Part shown: one piece after another, positions 23,356 through 33,989 of the stretch
Numbering within the stretch: position 1 is the stretch's first letter
Layout: each line of letters opens with the position of its first letter
From: Rana temporaria
Taxonomy: Eukaryota > Chordata > Amphibia > Anura > Ranidae
Length of the DNA: 64,000 nucleotides
Assembly: GCF_905171775.1 (NCBI RefSeq)
Contig: NC_053489.1
Span: forward strand, 333,160,089-333,224,088
Direction: 5' to 3'
Program-made: the position numbers and the translations under genes
The notes under the pieces: generated by a model
The model's input: only the letters and a program-made list of their open reading frames with translations
Database searches by the model: none
What the model was told of the DNA's origin: nothing

Positions 23356-23664
23356 ATTGGGATCTAGCTGAGATTTGAGAAAGTAGGATTTTTCTGTATT
23401 TCTTTATATGATATTATAATTTGATTGATGATCGTACAGATTGAAATGTATAATATATAAACAGCATATGTTTAATTTTGCACTTGTGATCGGGTGTAGC
23501 ACTGTTCTTACAGCGGTTTATTTGTGGGCCTCCATTTGGAAGACGCGCATGGCACTACCCTGTGGCTGGCCCTTTTTGGATGTTCCTCCGAAAGTCTGTG
23601 GTTGTTGTTTCTTTTTCATAGAGGGCTCCCCCATCCACTGCCGGGTGAGAGTAGCACCTAGGTG
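23356..23664. other. Unique loop of the palindromic element
   Basis: About 309 bp between the arms, without a supported gene. The 100-aa frame starting at 23441 runs out into the right arm and shows no domain. Confidence 0.6.
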
Positions 23665-23887
23665 CTTTCTTGCCCCGGAGGCGTTATACGCCTTGGGGGT
23701 ATATCTCTACTCCGGCAGTGGTGATTTTCATTCCTTTCTATAACTGACAGACTTCAAGGTCCGTTAGTTCCCATTAATATTGGGTATAATTAACATCTTT
23801 GCCCTTTAAGGGTTTTAGGGATTCACTAGATCTGTCCTTGTTTTCCCTTCCTTCCCGGTTTGGGTTAGGTTAAATATTCAGAGACAT

Positions 23888-26157
23888 GACGATGGCAAAC
23901 ATTATTCTGTTACTGAAGGCAGGCAAGGATCCTTTGAAACCCGGATCATATAGGCCCATTTCTCTACTACAGAGCGACGTCAAAATACTTGCGAAAGTTC
24001 TGGCCATGCGCGTGAACAAAATCATTCTGTCCATTATACATCCCGACCAGGCAGGATTCATGCCATGTAAATCCACAGCGACGAATCTCCGGCGGTTGTA
24101 CTTGAACATGCAGACCCCCTCGGAGACCGTTGGCAGTAGGGCACTGTTGTCGCTTGATGCCAATAAGGCCTTCGACAGTGTCGGCTGGCGGTATCTATGG
24201 GCGGTACTGACTAAATTCGGCTTCGGCCCTAGGTTCCTGGGGTGGGTCCGGCTTCTGTACGCTACACCTCAGGCGGCCATACGCATGGCGGATAGGATGT
24301 CCCACGCCTTTGCTCTGGGCAGGGGGACCAGGCAGGGATGTCCCCTGTCCCCCCTGCTCTTTGCCTTGGCCATCGAGCCCCTCGCGGTCCCGGTGAGGAG
24401 CTGCGGGGCGGTTCGAGAGTTTAGATATGGTGCCATACATGAGAAAATCATGCTATACGCTGATGACATGCTCCTCTTCTTGGAGGACACGGAGGGATCC
24501 TTGCAGCAGGTCATGGCCATTATTACAGACTTTGGCCGCTTTTCGGGGCTTACAATTAATTGGACCATATCGGCTCTGATGTTTCTAGATGGGGCACCCG
24601 CGTTCGGGGATGGTCCTGCGTGTCCTGTGCCCATAGTATCATCTTTTAAGTATCTGGGGGTCTGGATATCCCCCACGATTACGGACGACTGTAAATTAAA
24701 TATGTACCCCCTGTTGTCTAAATTCAGAGATAAAATACAAGTCTGGAACAAACTAAAGATGTCCCTGGCAGGTAAAACGAACCTCATAAAAATGATACTA
24801 ATGCCTCAATTGCTGTATTTCTTGCATAACGCTCCCATGGTGATCACCCTTAAAATATTCAGAGTAGTCAACTCTCTTTTTAGGCAGCTGTTGTGGCATA
24901 CCAAAACCCCCAGGATTAAACTAGAACAGCTGCAGCGCCCGAAAGAGGGGGAGGGCTGGCACTACCCAATCCGTGGATATATTACTTGGCGGCCCAACTC
25001 CAGCACTTGATAGGTACCACAGGGGTGCAACCCGAGGCCTCGGCGGCTCAACTTATGCTGCGGGGATCGGGGGCAGCCACGATACCAGAGGGGCTGGAGG
25101 CTTGCAAATTCCAAAAACCCAATAGGCGAATGCCCACATTTGCTCTTGTCCAGAAGGTGTGGAATAAGGCTAAGCAGCTCCAAGAGGTAGCCGGGTTCAC
25201 AGAGTTTAGTCCCATCTGGGGGAACGACTCCTATGAGGAGCTGGCCAAAATTGAGCAGGGACACAGGTGGAGCTCCTACGGGGTCACGCATCTTAAACAT
25301 ATCTTTAGGGGGGGGCCCTACTTCCCTTCAGTGAACTACAAACCAGATTTAACCTGCCACGCACTATGCAGTTTTACTACATACAGTTACAGCACGCAGT
25401 GAGAACTCAGGGGGCAGCGGTTGAGTGGGTTCAGTCCCCCACGCCGGTTTTCCGCGTGTTGTTTCAAGCGAGGGATACCAAAGGCATGATCTTGCAATGT
25501 TACAATATGCTCCTGTCATCGTTCCTGGAGGGGCACCCCATGAGGGTGGCAGAGCAATGGGAGACAGACTTGGGGCCTATCGAGGGGGAAGTGTGGGAGG
25601 AAGCCCTGATGGCGGTGAATGCCTGCTCGCTAAATGTGTCGCAAAGGATATCTCAGCTCTACATTTTACTTAGGGTGCACTACACTCCGGTCAAACTCTT
25701 CAGAATGGGCCGTGCCCTGGACCCGTTGTGTGGTCGGTGCAGGGCAGCCCAGGGGGACCTGGTCCACCTGCTCTGCCGTTGTCCCAAACTTCACAGGTAC
25801 TGGTCAGGGGTTCTGGCGATCCTAAACTCCGTATTCCAGACCAATGTCCCATTGGACCCATTTTGCTGCCTGCTGGTCGTTTTGGAAGGGGCAATTGCGG
25901 AAGAAGGCACTAGAGTGGTGTTTACTAGGGCTTTGTTTCAGGCGAGAAAGCTTATCCTCATACACTGGAAGTCGAGGGAGCCCCCATCGGTTAAGATTTG
26001 GGTACAACATGTGGGCAGGACTCTATTGATGGAAAAGTACATCTACCAGCACAGAGGTAACGCAGGAATTTTTTTCAAACTATGGGACCCATGGCTGGCG
26101 AAGCCGGGGCTGAGTCCCTTGGAGCTAGTTCAAGAAAGGCTACTTGGGGGGGTGTAG
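23888..26157 (+). pseudogene. L1/Tx1-like reverse transcriptase pseudogene
   Basis: The intact enzyme would copy LINE RNA at a nicked target. Visible motifs in order are YRPISLLQSDVKILAKVLA, HPDQAGFM, SLDANKAFD (first catalytic Asp), GTRQGCPLSPLLFALAIEPL, YADDMLLFL (catalytic YADD) and FKYLGVWI. The C-terminus carries a zinc-knuckle-like CGRCRAAQGDLVHLLCRCP typical of L1/Tx1 ORF2. The frame shifts twice: near 24943-24958 in a G-rich run (before the ALPNPWIYYLAAQ part) and near 25307-25315 in a G-run (before FSELQTRFNLPRTM). The three open pieces end at 25010, 25402 and 26157. The start at 23886 is not a true initiation site. Confidence 0.9.
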
Positions 26158-26429
26158 GGACAGGGACCGATCTGCAGGGCTCCTGGCCTGGTTACTTGAG
26201 AGGTTGAGCGGAGGGAGGTGGAACGGGAGTGTGGGTGGGGGTGGAGTTCAGGGGTTGGTGTTCAGTTGGCTATGATGCTATAATGATTGTGCATAGTAAT
26301 TGTATGAAGTGCATCGGATGGTTGAATTGTATTATTGAAGATTTGCTTGTTAGTATACTGATTGTATAATGTCATTTATACTCTGTTTGTCTGTTGTGTG
26401 AGCAATAAAAACCTTTTTGATAAAAAAAA
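23888..26429 (+). mobile_element. Tx1/L1-type LINE, 5'-truncated, poly-A tailed
   Basis: A 2.5-kb LINE inserted in the right arm of the palindromic element. It is flanked by AAATATTCAGAGACAT (23872-23887) and AAATATACAGAGACAT (26430-26445), a 16-bp duplication with one mismatch. An AATAAA signal lies near 26403-26408 and a poly-A tail ends at the right duplication. The endonuclease and the start of the reverse transcriptase are missing. Confidence 0.88.
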
Positions 26430-27604
26430 AAATATACAGAGACATCTTGGCTCATCCCCATCCTCCTCGATTTTTTAATGTATATATTTTTAATATTTTT
26501 TGCTTTCCCTGTGTGTCTTGGATGTCGGCGGCTTGTTGCGCCCCTTCCGGGTGCATGTCCGGGCCTTTTTCTGCCACCGTGCATCGATTTGCATGTGACA
26601 GAACTCTGTTTGGTTCAGCACCCTCTATCTGGACACCAGTGCATTTGGTCACGTGATGTAGGACGCAGTAGATAGGCGTCCTGGGTCGCGATGTCTATGA
26701 CACGGTAGATCTGCGACATTAGACGTCGGGGGCCTCACAATGGGGTCACGTGATGCACGGCGCCTCGACGCAACTAGCCTGCGCGATGTTTCCGTGCTCT
26801 AGATGCTCAGCCTTGTAACAAAGAGGACGCAATGGCGCGCTCCTCCAACACACATATACAGGCCTGCCGCCTCCTCCACCCAGGTATTTTAATTACATTT
26901 ATATTATTTAATTAGAGGACACCTGCGTTTGTCGAAGGGGAGGGCTGCCATCTCCCAGGGGCCAATAATCATCTCTTAGGTGAGTATTAAAGGAAGTCAG
27001 CGGGGCAGTTTCAGCACACACATTCCTCCCATCTCCTGCTGGAGTGGGAGGCTTTTTGTTTTTTTGGCCTTTCCATTTGGCCTGTATCTTTTCCTTGGAA
27101 TACCGGCTTATCCCTAACCTTAGCTGTGTCAACAGGAGTGGTGAGTGTATATAAGTTTGGGGCTTTTTTCCCGCATCCTATTGTCCTTATCTTTTCCTTT
27201 GATAAGTGACAATTTAATGACACTCCTTTGTATATATTTGACCTCCCTTTAGTTGGGACCGCCCGTATTTTGTTTGGTTGCTGACCGAATAGTGGATTTT
27301 GACTATCCATCATCCACCCCCCATGGTTTGGGAGCCCTCTTGAATGAACCAACCCTCCAGGGCATTGGAGACATCACTTGGCCCGGCCAGCCTTTTTTGG
27401 CATTGGTGCGTCCACGCCTCCCAGGGGACAATCTAGGTATTCCTTGTCTGGGTAAAGGTGAGTCCTTTTCCCTCAGATGATGAATTTTCCCTTTTCTTCC
27501 CCCTCATGCCCACATGTTACAATGTCTATACCTGATCACAAAAGTTTTTGTTGTTTTCTTTACTTTGTATTTTTTCATATTTCAGAAAAAATTCTACTGC
27601 TTAT

Positions 27605-27651
27605 TTTCGCTGAAGAAGGATGTAAAACTAACATTTGAAACGCGTCGGAAA
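27605..27651 (+). ncRNA. Hammerhead-like motif, right arm
   Basis: The inverse copy of 21373-21419, with the same core, helix II and ACGCGT helix III. G at 27609 replaces the C that closes helix I in the other arm, creating a G-G mismatch next to the core. It is therefore probably weaker than its partner. Confidence 0.5.
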
Positions 27652-27938
27652 CGACCACTTATGCCCTTAGCCTTGTCCTGGGGTATATGATCATCTATAG
27701 CAGTAATTTTTTCATGTTTGATATTTTTATCTGTAATGTGATGTGTTATTGTGACTATTTATGCTTATCTACATTTTGTATTAAATTTATATTTTTATGA
27801 CCTAGTTGTCATCGCTATTTATGGTTGCCCAAAAAATCCCACCTTGTTTAGAGGTATTCATTTTTTCACTTGATCCAGGGATGTTGGCAACATCATGCCC
27901 TTATACATGAGCCAAACTTTTCTAACATTTCTGATTGA

Positions 27939-28806
27939 TTTACAAGTTACAAGAGAGCATTTTTAATATTTATCAAACTGATTGAACACTGTTCAGTCCA
28001 TCTGCTTCCGAACAATGCAATATAATACAAAAAAACAAAACATGCATAGGCATTAAAAACTCCCTTAATTCAGTACTTTGTGAACATGTACAGTAACTAA
28101 ATGATAATGAGAAGCAGGAAATGAAGCTTTGTTCTCAATCTACCTCGGAGGGTTTATTAAAAGTACTAGATATTTTGCTAATTTAGCCCATTGGCAAGAC
28201 ATCTCATGGGAAAGCTGAATATTTAATAAATGCCTCTATTAAATGTGTTATCTTTCAATTGCCACACTTGGAAAACCACCAGAGTGATGAAAATTACCTC
28301 CAAGCAGATGTCTGAGCCAAGTGCAGGCATAACACATAGCTAGATCAGGTATGGGCTCTGAAGCTGCGCTGTTCTCAGGAGGCATGCATTTTTTTGGCAC
28401 ATATTTAGCTAGGGAAAACTCTAAATAATAATAGTTTGGCAAAGTTCTATAGAAATCGACTGAACTGAATATCTAAACCTGAAATAAATAGTTTGCATCA
28501 CACTGTTTATGCAAAATAAGAAAACTCTGCTGCAGTATGCATTAGAGTGTGCTGTGTATTGTTACCTTCACGGACCTTACTGTTTAGAATTGATAACACA
28601 TATCTCTGCTGGTTTCTCATCCCGCATTTTATTAATGGGTTTGGCAAAAAGCCCATCAGACACAGGGGGGGGGGGGGAGTTGTAGATAGAATTTGTGGGC
28701 ACTCAGGCTGTGGAAGTTGTTTTAATATAGAAGGTTGGTTTCCAGAGGGAAACCAACAAAAGGCAAACTTTACTGTACAGGAGAAGAGGAAAGAGTGAGA
28801 GAGTGA
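27939..28806. other. Intergenic sequence, nothing recognised
   Basis: No domain-bearing frame and no bounded repeat. A G-run lies at 28667-28678. Confidence 0.5.
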
Positions 28807-28848
28807 GGTGACCCCAGGGCCGATCCGCCCTATAGGCTCACTATGCAA

Positions 28849-30920
28849 CAGTGGCGGCTGGTGCTCAAATTTTTTTGGGGGGGCGCAAACGGAAAAAAAA
28901 AATTGCAGCCTCACTGTGCCCATCAAATGCAGCCACTGTGCCATCAAACGCAGCCACTGTGCCATGCCACCAAATGCAGCCACTGTGCCATCAAACGCAG
29001 CCACTGTGCCATGCCACCAAATGCAGCCACTGTGCCATCAATTGTCACCACTGTGCCATGACATCAAACACAGCAACTGTGCCATCAATTGTCACCACTG
29101 TGCCATGCAACACAGCAACTGTGCCATCAATTGTCACCACTGTGCCATGCAACACAGCAACTGTGCCATCAATTGTCACCACTGTGCCATGCCATTAAAC
29201 GCAGCCACTGTGCCATCAATTGTCACCACTGTGCCATGCAACACAGCAACTGTGCCATCAATTGTCACCACTGTGCCATGCAGCACAGCAACTGGGCCAT
29301 CAATTGTCACCACTGTGCCATGCAACACAGCAACTGTGCCATGCAACACAGCAACTGTGCCATCAATTGTCACCACTGTGCCATGCCATTAAACGCAGCA
29401 ACTGTGCCATCAATTGTCACCACTGTGCCATGCAACACAGCAACTGTGCCATCAATTGTCACCACTGTGCCATGCAACACAGCAACTGTGCCATCAATTG
29501 TCACCACTGTGCCATGCCATTAAACGCAGCCACTGTGCCATCAATTGTCACCACTGTGCCATGCAACACAGCAACTGTGCCATCAATTGTCACCACTGTG
29601 CCATGCAGCACAGCAACTGTGCCATCAATTGTCACCACTGTGCCATGCAACACAGCAACTGTGCCATGCAACACAGCAACTGTGCCATCAATTGTCACCA
29701 CTGTGCCATGCCATTAAACGCAGCCACTGTGCCATCAATTGTCACCACTGTGCCATGCAACACAGCAACTGTGCCATCAATTGTCACCACTGTGCCATGC
29801 AACACAGCAACTGTGCCATCAATTGTCACCACTGTGCCATGCCATCAAATGCAGCCACTGTACCATCAATTGTCACCACTGTGCCATCCCATCAAACACA
29901 GCAACTGTGCCATCAATTGTCACCACTGTGCCATGCAACACAGCAACTGTGCCATCAATTGTCAGCACTGTGCCATGCCATCAAACGCAGCTACTGTGCC
30001 ATCAAACGCAGCCACTGTGCCATGCCATCAAACGCAGTCACTGTGCCATGCCATCAAACGCAGCCACTGTTCCATCAATTGTCACCACTGTGCCATGCCA
30101 TCAAACGCAGCCACTGTGCCCCTCAATTGTTGCCACTGTGCCAATTGTCACCACTGTGCCCTTTAATTGTCACCACTGTGCCCCATGATGCCACTGTGCC
30201 CATTGTCACCACTGTGCCCCATGATGCCACTGTGCCCATTGTCACCACTCACTGTGCCCCATGATGCCACTGTGCCCATTGTCCCCACTGTGCCCCATGA
30301 TGCCACTGTGCCAATTATCACCTCTGTGCCCTTTGTCACCACTGTGCCCCATGATGCCACTGTGCCCATTGTCGCCCCTTTCCCTGTAAAAAGCACTTAC
30401 CTGAATCTTCCATGTCCTCCCTCGATGTCTTCTGGCGCCGTGGTGAAGCTTCAGCCAATCAGGTTCCTGATAACCAGAATCCGGGAACCTGATTGGCTGA
30501 AACGGCCGTCAGTCCTATGCAAGGACCGCAGTTTGCCTGCGCTCCGAGTATTGACATCCGAGAGCCGGAGGGCAGTACTGGAAAAGCCTATCAGAGCCGC
30601 TGGCTTTGATAGGCAGTTCCCCTCAGCCAACCAGCTGCCGCTATTCGGGTAACCGGACATGGGTCTCCGGTTATATGAATAGACCAGGCAGCTGGCAAGA
30701 ACCAACAATAACATACATTCGTGCATTTATGCACGAATGTGTGTTATTTGCGAGAGGGGGTGGCGCTGCAGCGCCCTCTATAGACGGCCGCCATAACTGC
30801 GGTTAAAATGTCAAAATGACATTTTAGCCGAATAAAAGTTCTTAAAGGGCCCGTTTTTTTTTTTTTGTGTGACTGCGGGAGGGGCGGCGCCCGTGCGTCC
30901 CTATGGACGGGCCGCCACTG
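28849..30920. mobile_element. Inner hAT element carrying a minisatellite
   Basis: The ends are CAGTGGCGGC left and GCCGCCACTG right, with the perfect 8-bp repeat CTATGCAA at 28841-28848 and 30921-30928. The 2.07-kb interior is mostly minisatellite, followed by a non-coding segment with an 18-bp perfect inverted repeat (30450-30467 with 30484-30501) that contains CCAAT in both orientations. No transposase. Confidence 0.9.
28905..30380. repeat. Minisatellite, 42-bp higher-order unit
   Basis: The dominant unit is about 42 bp, built from GCAACTGTGCCATCAATTGT joined to a CACCACTGTGCCATGCAACA half. Variant units carry CATTAAACGCAG, and a simpler CCCCATGATGCCACTGTGCC form appears at the right end (30170-30370). 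The unit length is divisible by three, which keeps several frames open for up to 250 codons. These are not genes. Confidence 0.93.
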
Positions 30921-31533
30921 CTATGCAAGCCGCTTAGGGCCCCGCAAAGCTGTGGAGGGCCCCCCAAATTTTACCAGAGGCCCCGCCTGGTGAGAAGTCA
31001 TTTTCGGCCCCTCACCCCGCTTTTCAACTTGCTGGCTGCATGGGAGAAGAGGTAAGAAGTCGCCCCCCCGCTTCCTCACTTTAATGTAAGATGTCATTTT
31101 CGACAGCAGAACCGCCCCCCCTACCCCCGCTTCTCAACTTTAATGTCACATGTCACTGTCGGCAGCGCCCTCCGCTTCTCAACTTTAATGTCACATGTCA
31201 TTTTGCTTAGGGCCCCAAGGAGGTCAGGATCGGCACTGGGTGACCCAGTTGATGGACTTACTTTAAGTGCCACTTGCATACATCATACTAAGGTGCAAAT
31301 ACTCCCTTACATGATGACATCCAGTAAAACAACACATAGCACAGTTATGATTGGATGTGTATAGAGGCAAACAAGGCAGATGGGGGCAGTTGCTTAGGCT
31401 GCCAATCATAACCTCCTGAAAAAAATGGACTATCTTGGCACCGACCACAGGATTAGATTTATCATAAAATGTATTTATGACATAAAAATATTAATCATAA
31501 CATAGATTATAAGCACAATGGGATGATCCATAC

Positions 31534-32054
31534 CAGGGCTGTCTTAATGAGAGGGCACACCTGGGCACTGCCCAGGGGCCCCAGCTGTATGGGGGGGGGG
31601 CTGCACTTTCCCCAAAGCATATGGTCCTTGAGCCCACACTGCCCTCGAAATTGAGGGGCCCCTATGATGGCACTGAGAGTGATAGATGCAAAGGGGAGGC
31701 AGTCTGCCTCTTACCTACTTAATGTTATTATATTATTAATTAATTTATTTTATATATATTTTTTTTATATTTTATTATTTATATATAAATATATATATAT
31801 ATTTTTTAAATTTTGTTTGCTGATTGTCATTGTTTTATTGTTACTTGTTTGGTCCATGTAGTTTTTGCCCCTTTTCTGTTCTGTTTTTATCCCGCTAGCG
31901 TATCGAGGCACGTGTGTAAGACTGCGCTGTTGTTTTATAAGCATTTTAATAAATAAATAAATAAATAATGTCTGTTTACCTGCACTGTCATCATTGTAGG
32001 GGCCCCATAGCATTATTTTGCCCAGGGGCCCATGATGCTATTAAGATGGCCCTG
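31534..32054. mobile_element. 521-bp hAT element inside the retroelement
   Basis: The element starts CAGGGCTGTCTTAATG and ends AAGATGGCCCTG, and is flanked by the 8-bp direct repeat ATCCATAC at 31526-31533 and 32055-32062. GCCCAGGGGCCC-type segments recur near both ends. It is non-autonomous. Confidence 0.9.
31850..31970 (+). mobile_element. L2-like LINE or SINE 3' tail within the hAT
   Basis: The segment ATCGAGGCACG...CTGCGCT...TAAGCATTTTAATAAATA ending in (AAAT)n matches, with changes, the 3' end of the L2 LINE at 52612-54475 (there on the minus strand). Only the tail is recognisable; its left boundary is unclear. Confidence 0.55.
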
Positions 32055-32125
32055 ATCCATACAGCAATATAATACTTATAGACTTTCAGGCTTGATGACT
32101 GGTTAAAGAGTACGGTATATTCACA

Positions 32126-32185
32126 GATTTATACCGTCCTCAACAGTTTTGCGCTCATAGGACTGCTTCTTCAGGAGGATAAATC
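32126..32185 (-). ncRNA. Hammerhead-like motif with extended helix I
   Basis: On the minus strand, helix I has an inner part of five pairs (TCCTC with GAGGA) and an outer part of six pairs (GATTTA with TAAATC) separated by an internal loop, the layout of natural type I hammerheads. CTGAAGA and a short GC/GC helix II are present. The GAAA box is changed to GCAAAAC, so the core is probably dead. Confidence 0.45.
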
Positions 32186-32990
32186 TATAAAAATAGATGT
32201 AGTTGATAAACAATCATAACAAATCTGAATGTAATACATCAAACAGTATAAACCAAATATATCACAACACAGCAAGGAAAAAATAAAGAGCATAAATGCT
32301 TACCAGTGTCTCAATGACCCAGCAATAATCAGCCACCACAGGTTCCCCCTGTGGCAAACTGTATGGATCTTTTCATTTTTCTTATAATCTATGTTATGAT
32401 TAATATTTTTATGTAATAAATCCATTTTATGATAAATCTAATCCTGTGGTCGGTGCCGATATAATACATTTTTTCAGGAGGTTATGTTTGGCAGCCTAAG
32501 CAACTGTCCCCATCTCCCTCCTTTGCCTCTATACAAATTCACTGTTTTGGAGGATGGTACCTTGTAATTTAATTTTTATTCTGGTAATGATTGGGGCTAA
32601 TTCAAAATGTAGTTATGATTGGATGGGGCCTGAATCATATCCATGCACTTTAGGAGGAGGCAGGTAAATCTCAACATATTGGAGATGATTTTCTGTAACA
32701 GTAAAGCTCCTTTAATTTAAGTGAATTTTCAAGCACATTAAACAACATGGAAAACATAAAAAGCATGCTTCAATTTTATATATATGGATAAAATTTGATG
32801 AATGTATGTAGCCAATTAGCACAGCTGATCATCATATCATAATGTCACAGGACCTAAAGGCATAACAGTGCTGACAACAGGCCATTATTAAATGGAAAAA
32901 TGATTACTGAGGCAATAAATATGTTCAGATCAGCATTGTGTAAAATGACACCAAACATATTAAGCACAAAGCTTAATAGAAAAGCTCTTA

Positions 32991-33345
32991 TGCCGCGTAC
33001 ACATGATCGGAAATTCCAACAAGAAAACCTTGGATTTTTTTCCGACGGAATGTTGGCTCAAACTTGTGTTGCATACACACGGTCACACAAAATTCCGACC
33101 GTCATGATCGCGTAACGTACAACACTACGATGCGCCGAGAATAATTAAGTCCAATGCTTCAGAACATGCGTCGACTTGATTCCGAGCACGCGTGTTTTTT
33201 TGTGCGTCGGAATCACATACAGACGATTGGAAAATTCTGACAAGAACTTTTCCCGTCGGAAAAATTGAGAACCAGCTCTCAAATTTTTGCTGTCGGAAAT
33301 TCCAAAACTTTTCTTGTCAGAAATTCCGACCGTGTGTACGCGGAA
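32991..33345. mobile_element. 355-bp PIF/Harbinger-like MITE
   Basis: The left end TGCCGCGTACACATGATCGG and the right end CCGACCGTGTGTACGCGGAA are inverse copies, flanked by TTA at 32988-32990 and 33346-33348. The interior folds back through GGAAATTCC-type blocks. Non-coding. Confidence 0.8.
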
Positions 33346-33358
33346 TTACAGAGCTTAA

Positions 33359-33795
33359 AGAGGAGCTCCACTCTGTAAAAACAAATACTGTAGCTGCTGA
33401 CTTTTAATATAAAGACATTTACTTGTCCAGGGATTCCACGATGTCGGCATCCCAAGCTGATTTGTCAATCGGCTTCGAGTGTAGGCGCCGGCATTGTAAG
33501 TATAGGAAAACGGCAGTGAAGCCTTCAGGCTTCACTGCTACTGTACTACTACGCATGCGCGAGTCGCACTGTGCTTTATGAATAGTCTTGCCATCTTCTG
33601 GGACGGTGTATCTTCAAGAAAGCAGGGGGGGAGGACGAGGGGCCTGACATGGTGTAGATTGCCGATTGGCAATCTTATCCGGAAGTGGGACTGGGTACTT
33701 GTCAAAACTAGCTACCTGCTCCCCCTCACCCCCAAAAAGTGCCAATTGTGGCAGTGGAGGGTGGGTGGGAACCCCTTTTGGGTGGAACTAAATCT
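33359..33795. mobile_element. 437-bp TTAA-type MITE
   Basis: TTAA lies at 33355-33358 and 33796-33799. The ends (AGAGGAGCTCCACTCTG; GGGTGGAACTAAATCT) are diverged inverse copies. The interior shares CTGCTGACTTTTAA and GCATGCGC blocks with the MITE at 19419-19889 in inverted order. Confidence 0.72.
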
Positions 33796-33989
33796 TTAAA
33801 ATTGTACTCTAGGTAGATATTAAATTATTTGCACTGGCGTCTCCCAGCCCTTTAAGAAGTTTATGATGCCGGGAGGTGGGGTGGGGCTTAAGATCATGTG
33901 ACCGACTTGTCACATGATCTTGTTACGAGCTGTCATGTTGGTCACGTGATCCGAAACTGTCTGAAAGTTCTCCTTGGATTTTGAGCCCT

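Larger units (their letters stand above)
21155..27923. mobile_element. Long-armed palindromic retroelement with hammerheads (Penelope-like?)
   Basis: Flanked by a perfect 15-bp direct repeat, AACATTTCTGATTGA (21140-21154, 27924-27938). The left arm (21155-23355) is the near-identical inverse of 27869-26430 joined to 23887-23665; the two 113-aa arm frames differ at only two residues. A unique loop lies at 23356-23664 and a 54-bp tail at 27870-27923. Without the LTR (22110-22657) and the LINE (23888-26429) plus their duplications, the original is about 3.66 kb. Each arm holds a hammerhead about 220 bp from its outer end. A long duplication, inverted terminal repeats, a one-sided tail and hammerheads fit a Penelope-like element, but no GIY-YIG/reverse-transcriptase frame of its own is present, so the family is an inference. 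Confidence 0.75.
28815..31238. mobile_element. Outer hAT element, split by an inner hAT
   Basis: The ends are CAGGGCCGATCC left and GGATCGGCACTG right, with the 8-bp direct repeat GGTGACCC at 28807-28814 and 31239-31246. Without the inner insertion it is about 344 bp and non-coding. The right part has AACTTTAATGTCACATGTCA repeats. Confidence 0.88.
31358..32610. mobile_element. Second hammerhead-bearing retroelement with inverted arms (Penelope-like?)
   Basis: It is flanked by a perfect 15-bp direct repeat, AGTTATGATTGGATG (31343-31357, 32611-32625). The arms at 31359-31533 and 32361-32532 are inverted copies of each other (GTATAGAGGCAAA... and its inverse). A tail of 78 bp follows the right arm before the duplication. 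A hammerhead motif lies about 238 bp from the left end once the later hAT insertion is subtracted. This repeats the plan of the element at 21155-27923, with different sequence. There is no coding region. Confidence 0.72.

Noticed and set aside
23886..25010. ATG at 23886 as the start of a complete gene
   Set aside because: It lies on the junction between the target duplication and the truncated LINE; the reverse transcriptase begins mid-domain there.
28808..30264. Several frames of 115-250 codons in all plus-strand phases
   Set aside because: Products of a 42-bp repeat whose length is divisible by three; each frame reads the same HCAMQHSNCAINCH-type or equivalent pattern.
28905..30380. CRISPR-like array
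   Set aside because: Repeats follow one another without unique spacers and the sequence is vertebrate; it is a minisatellite.
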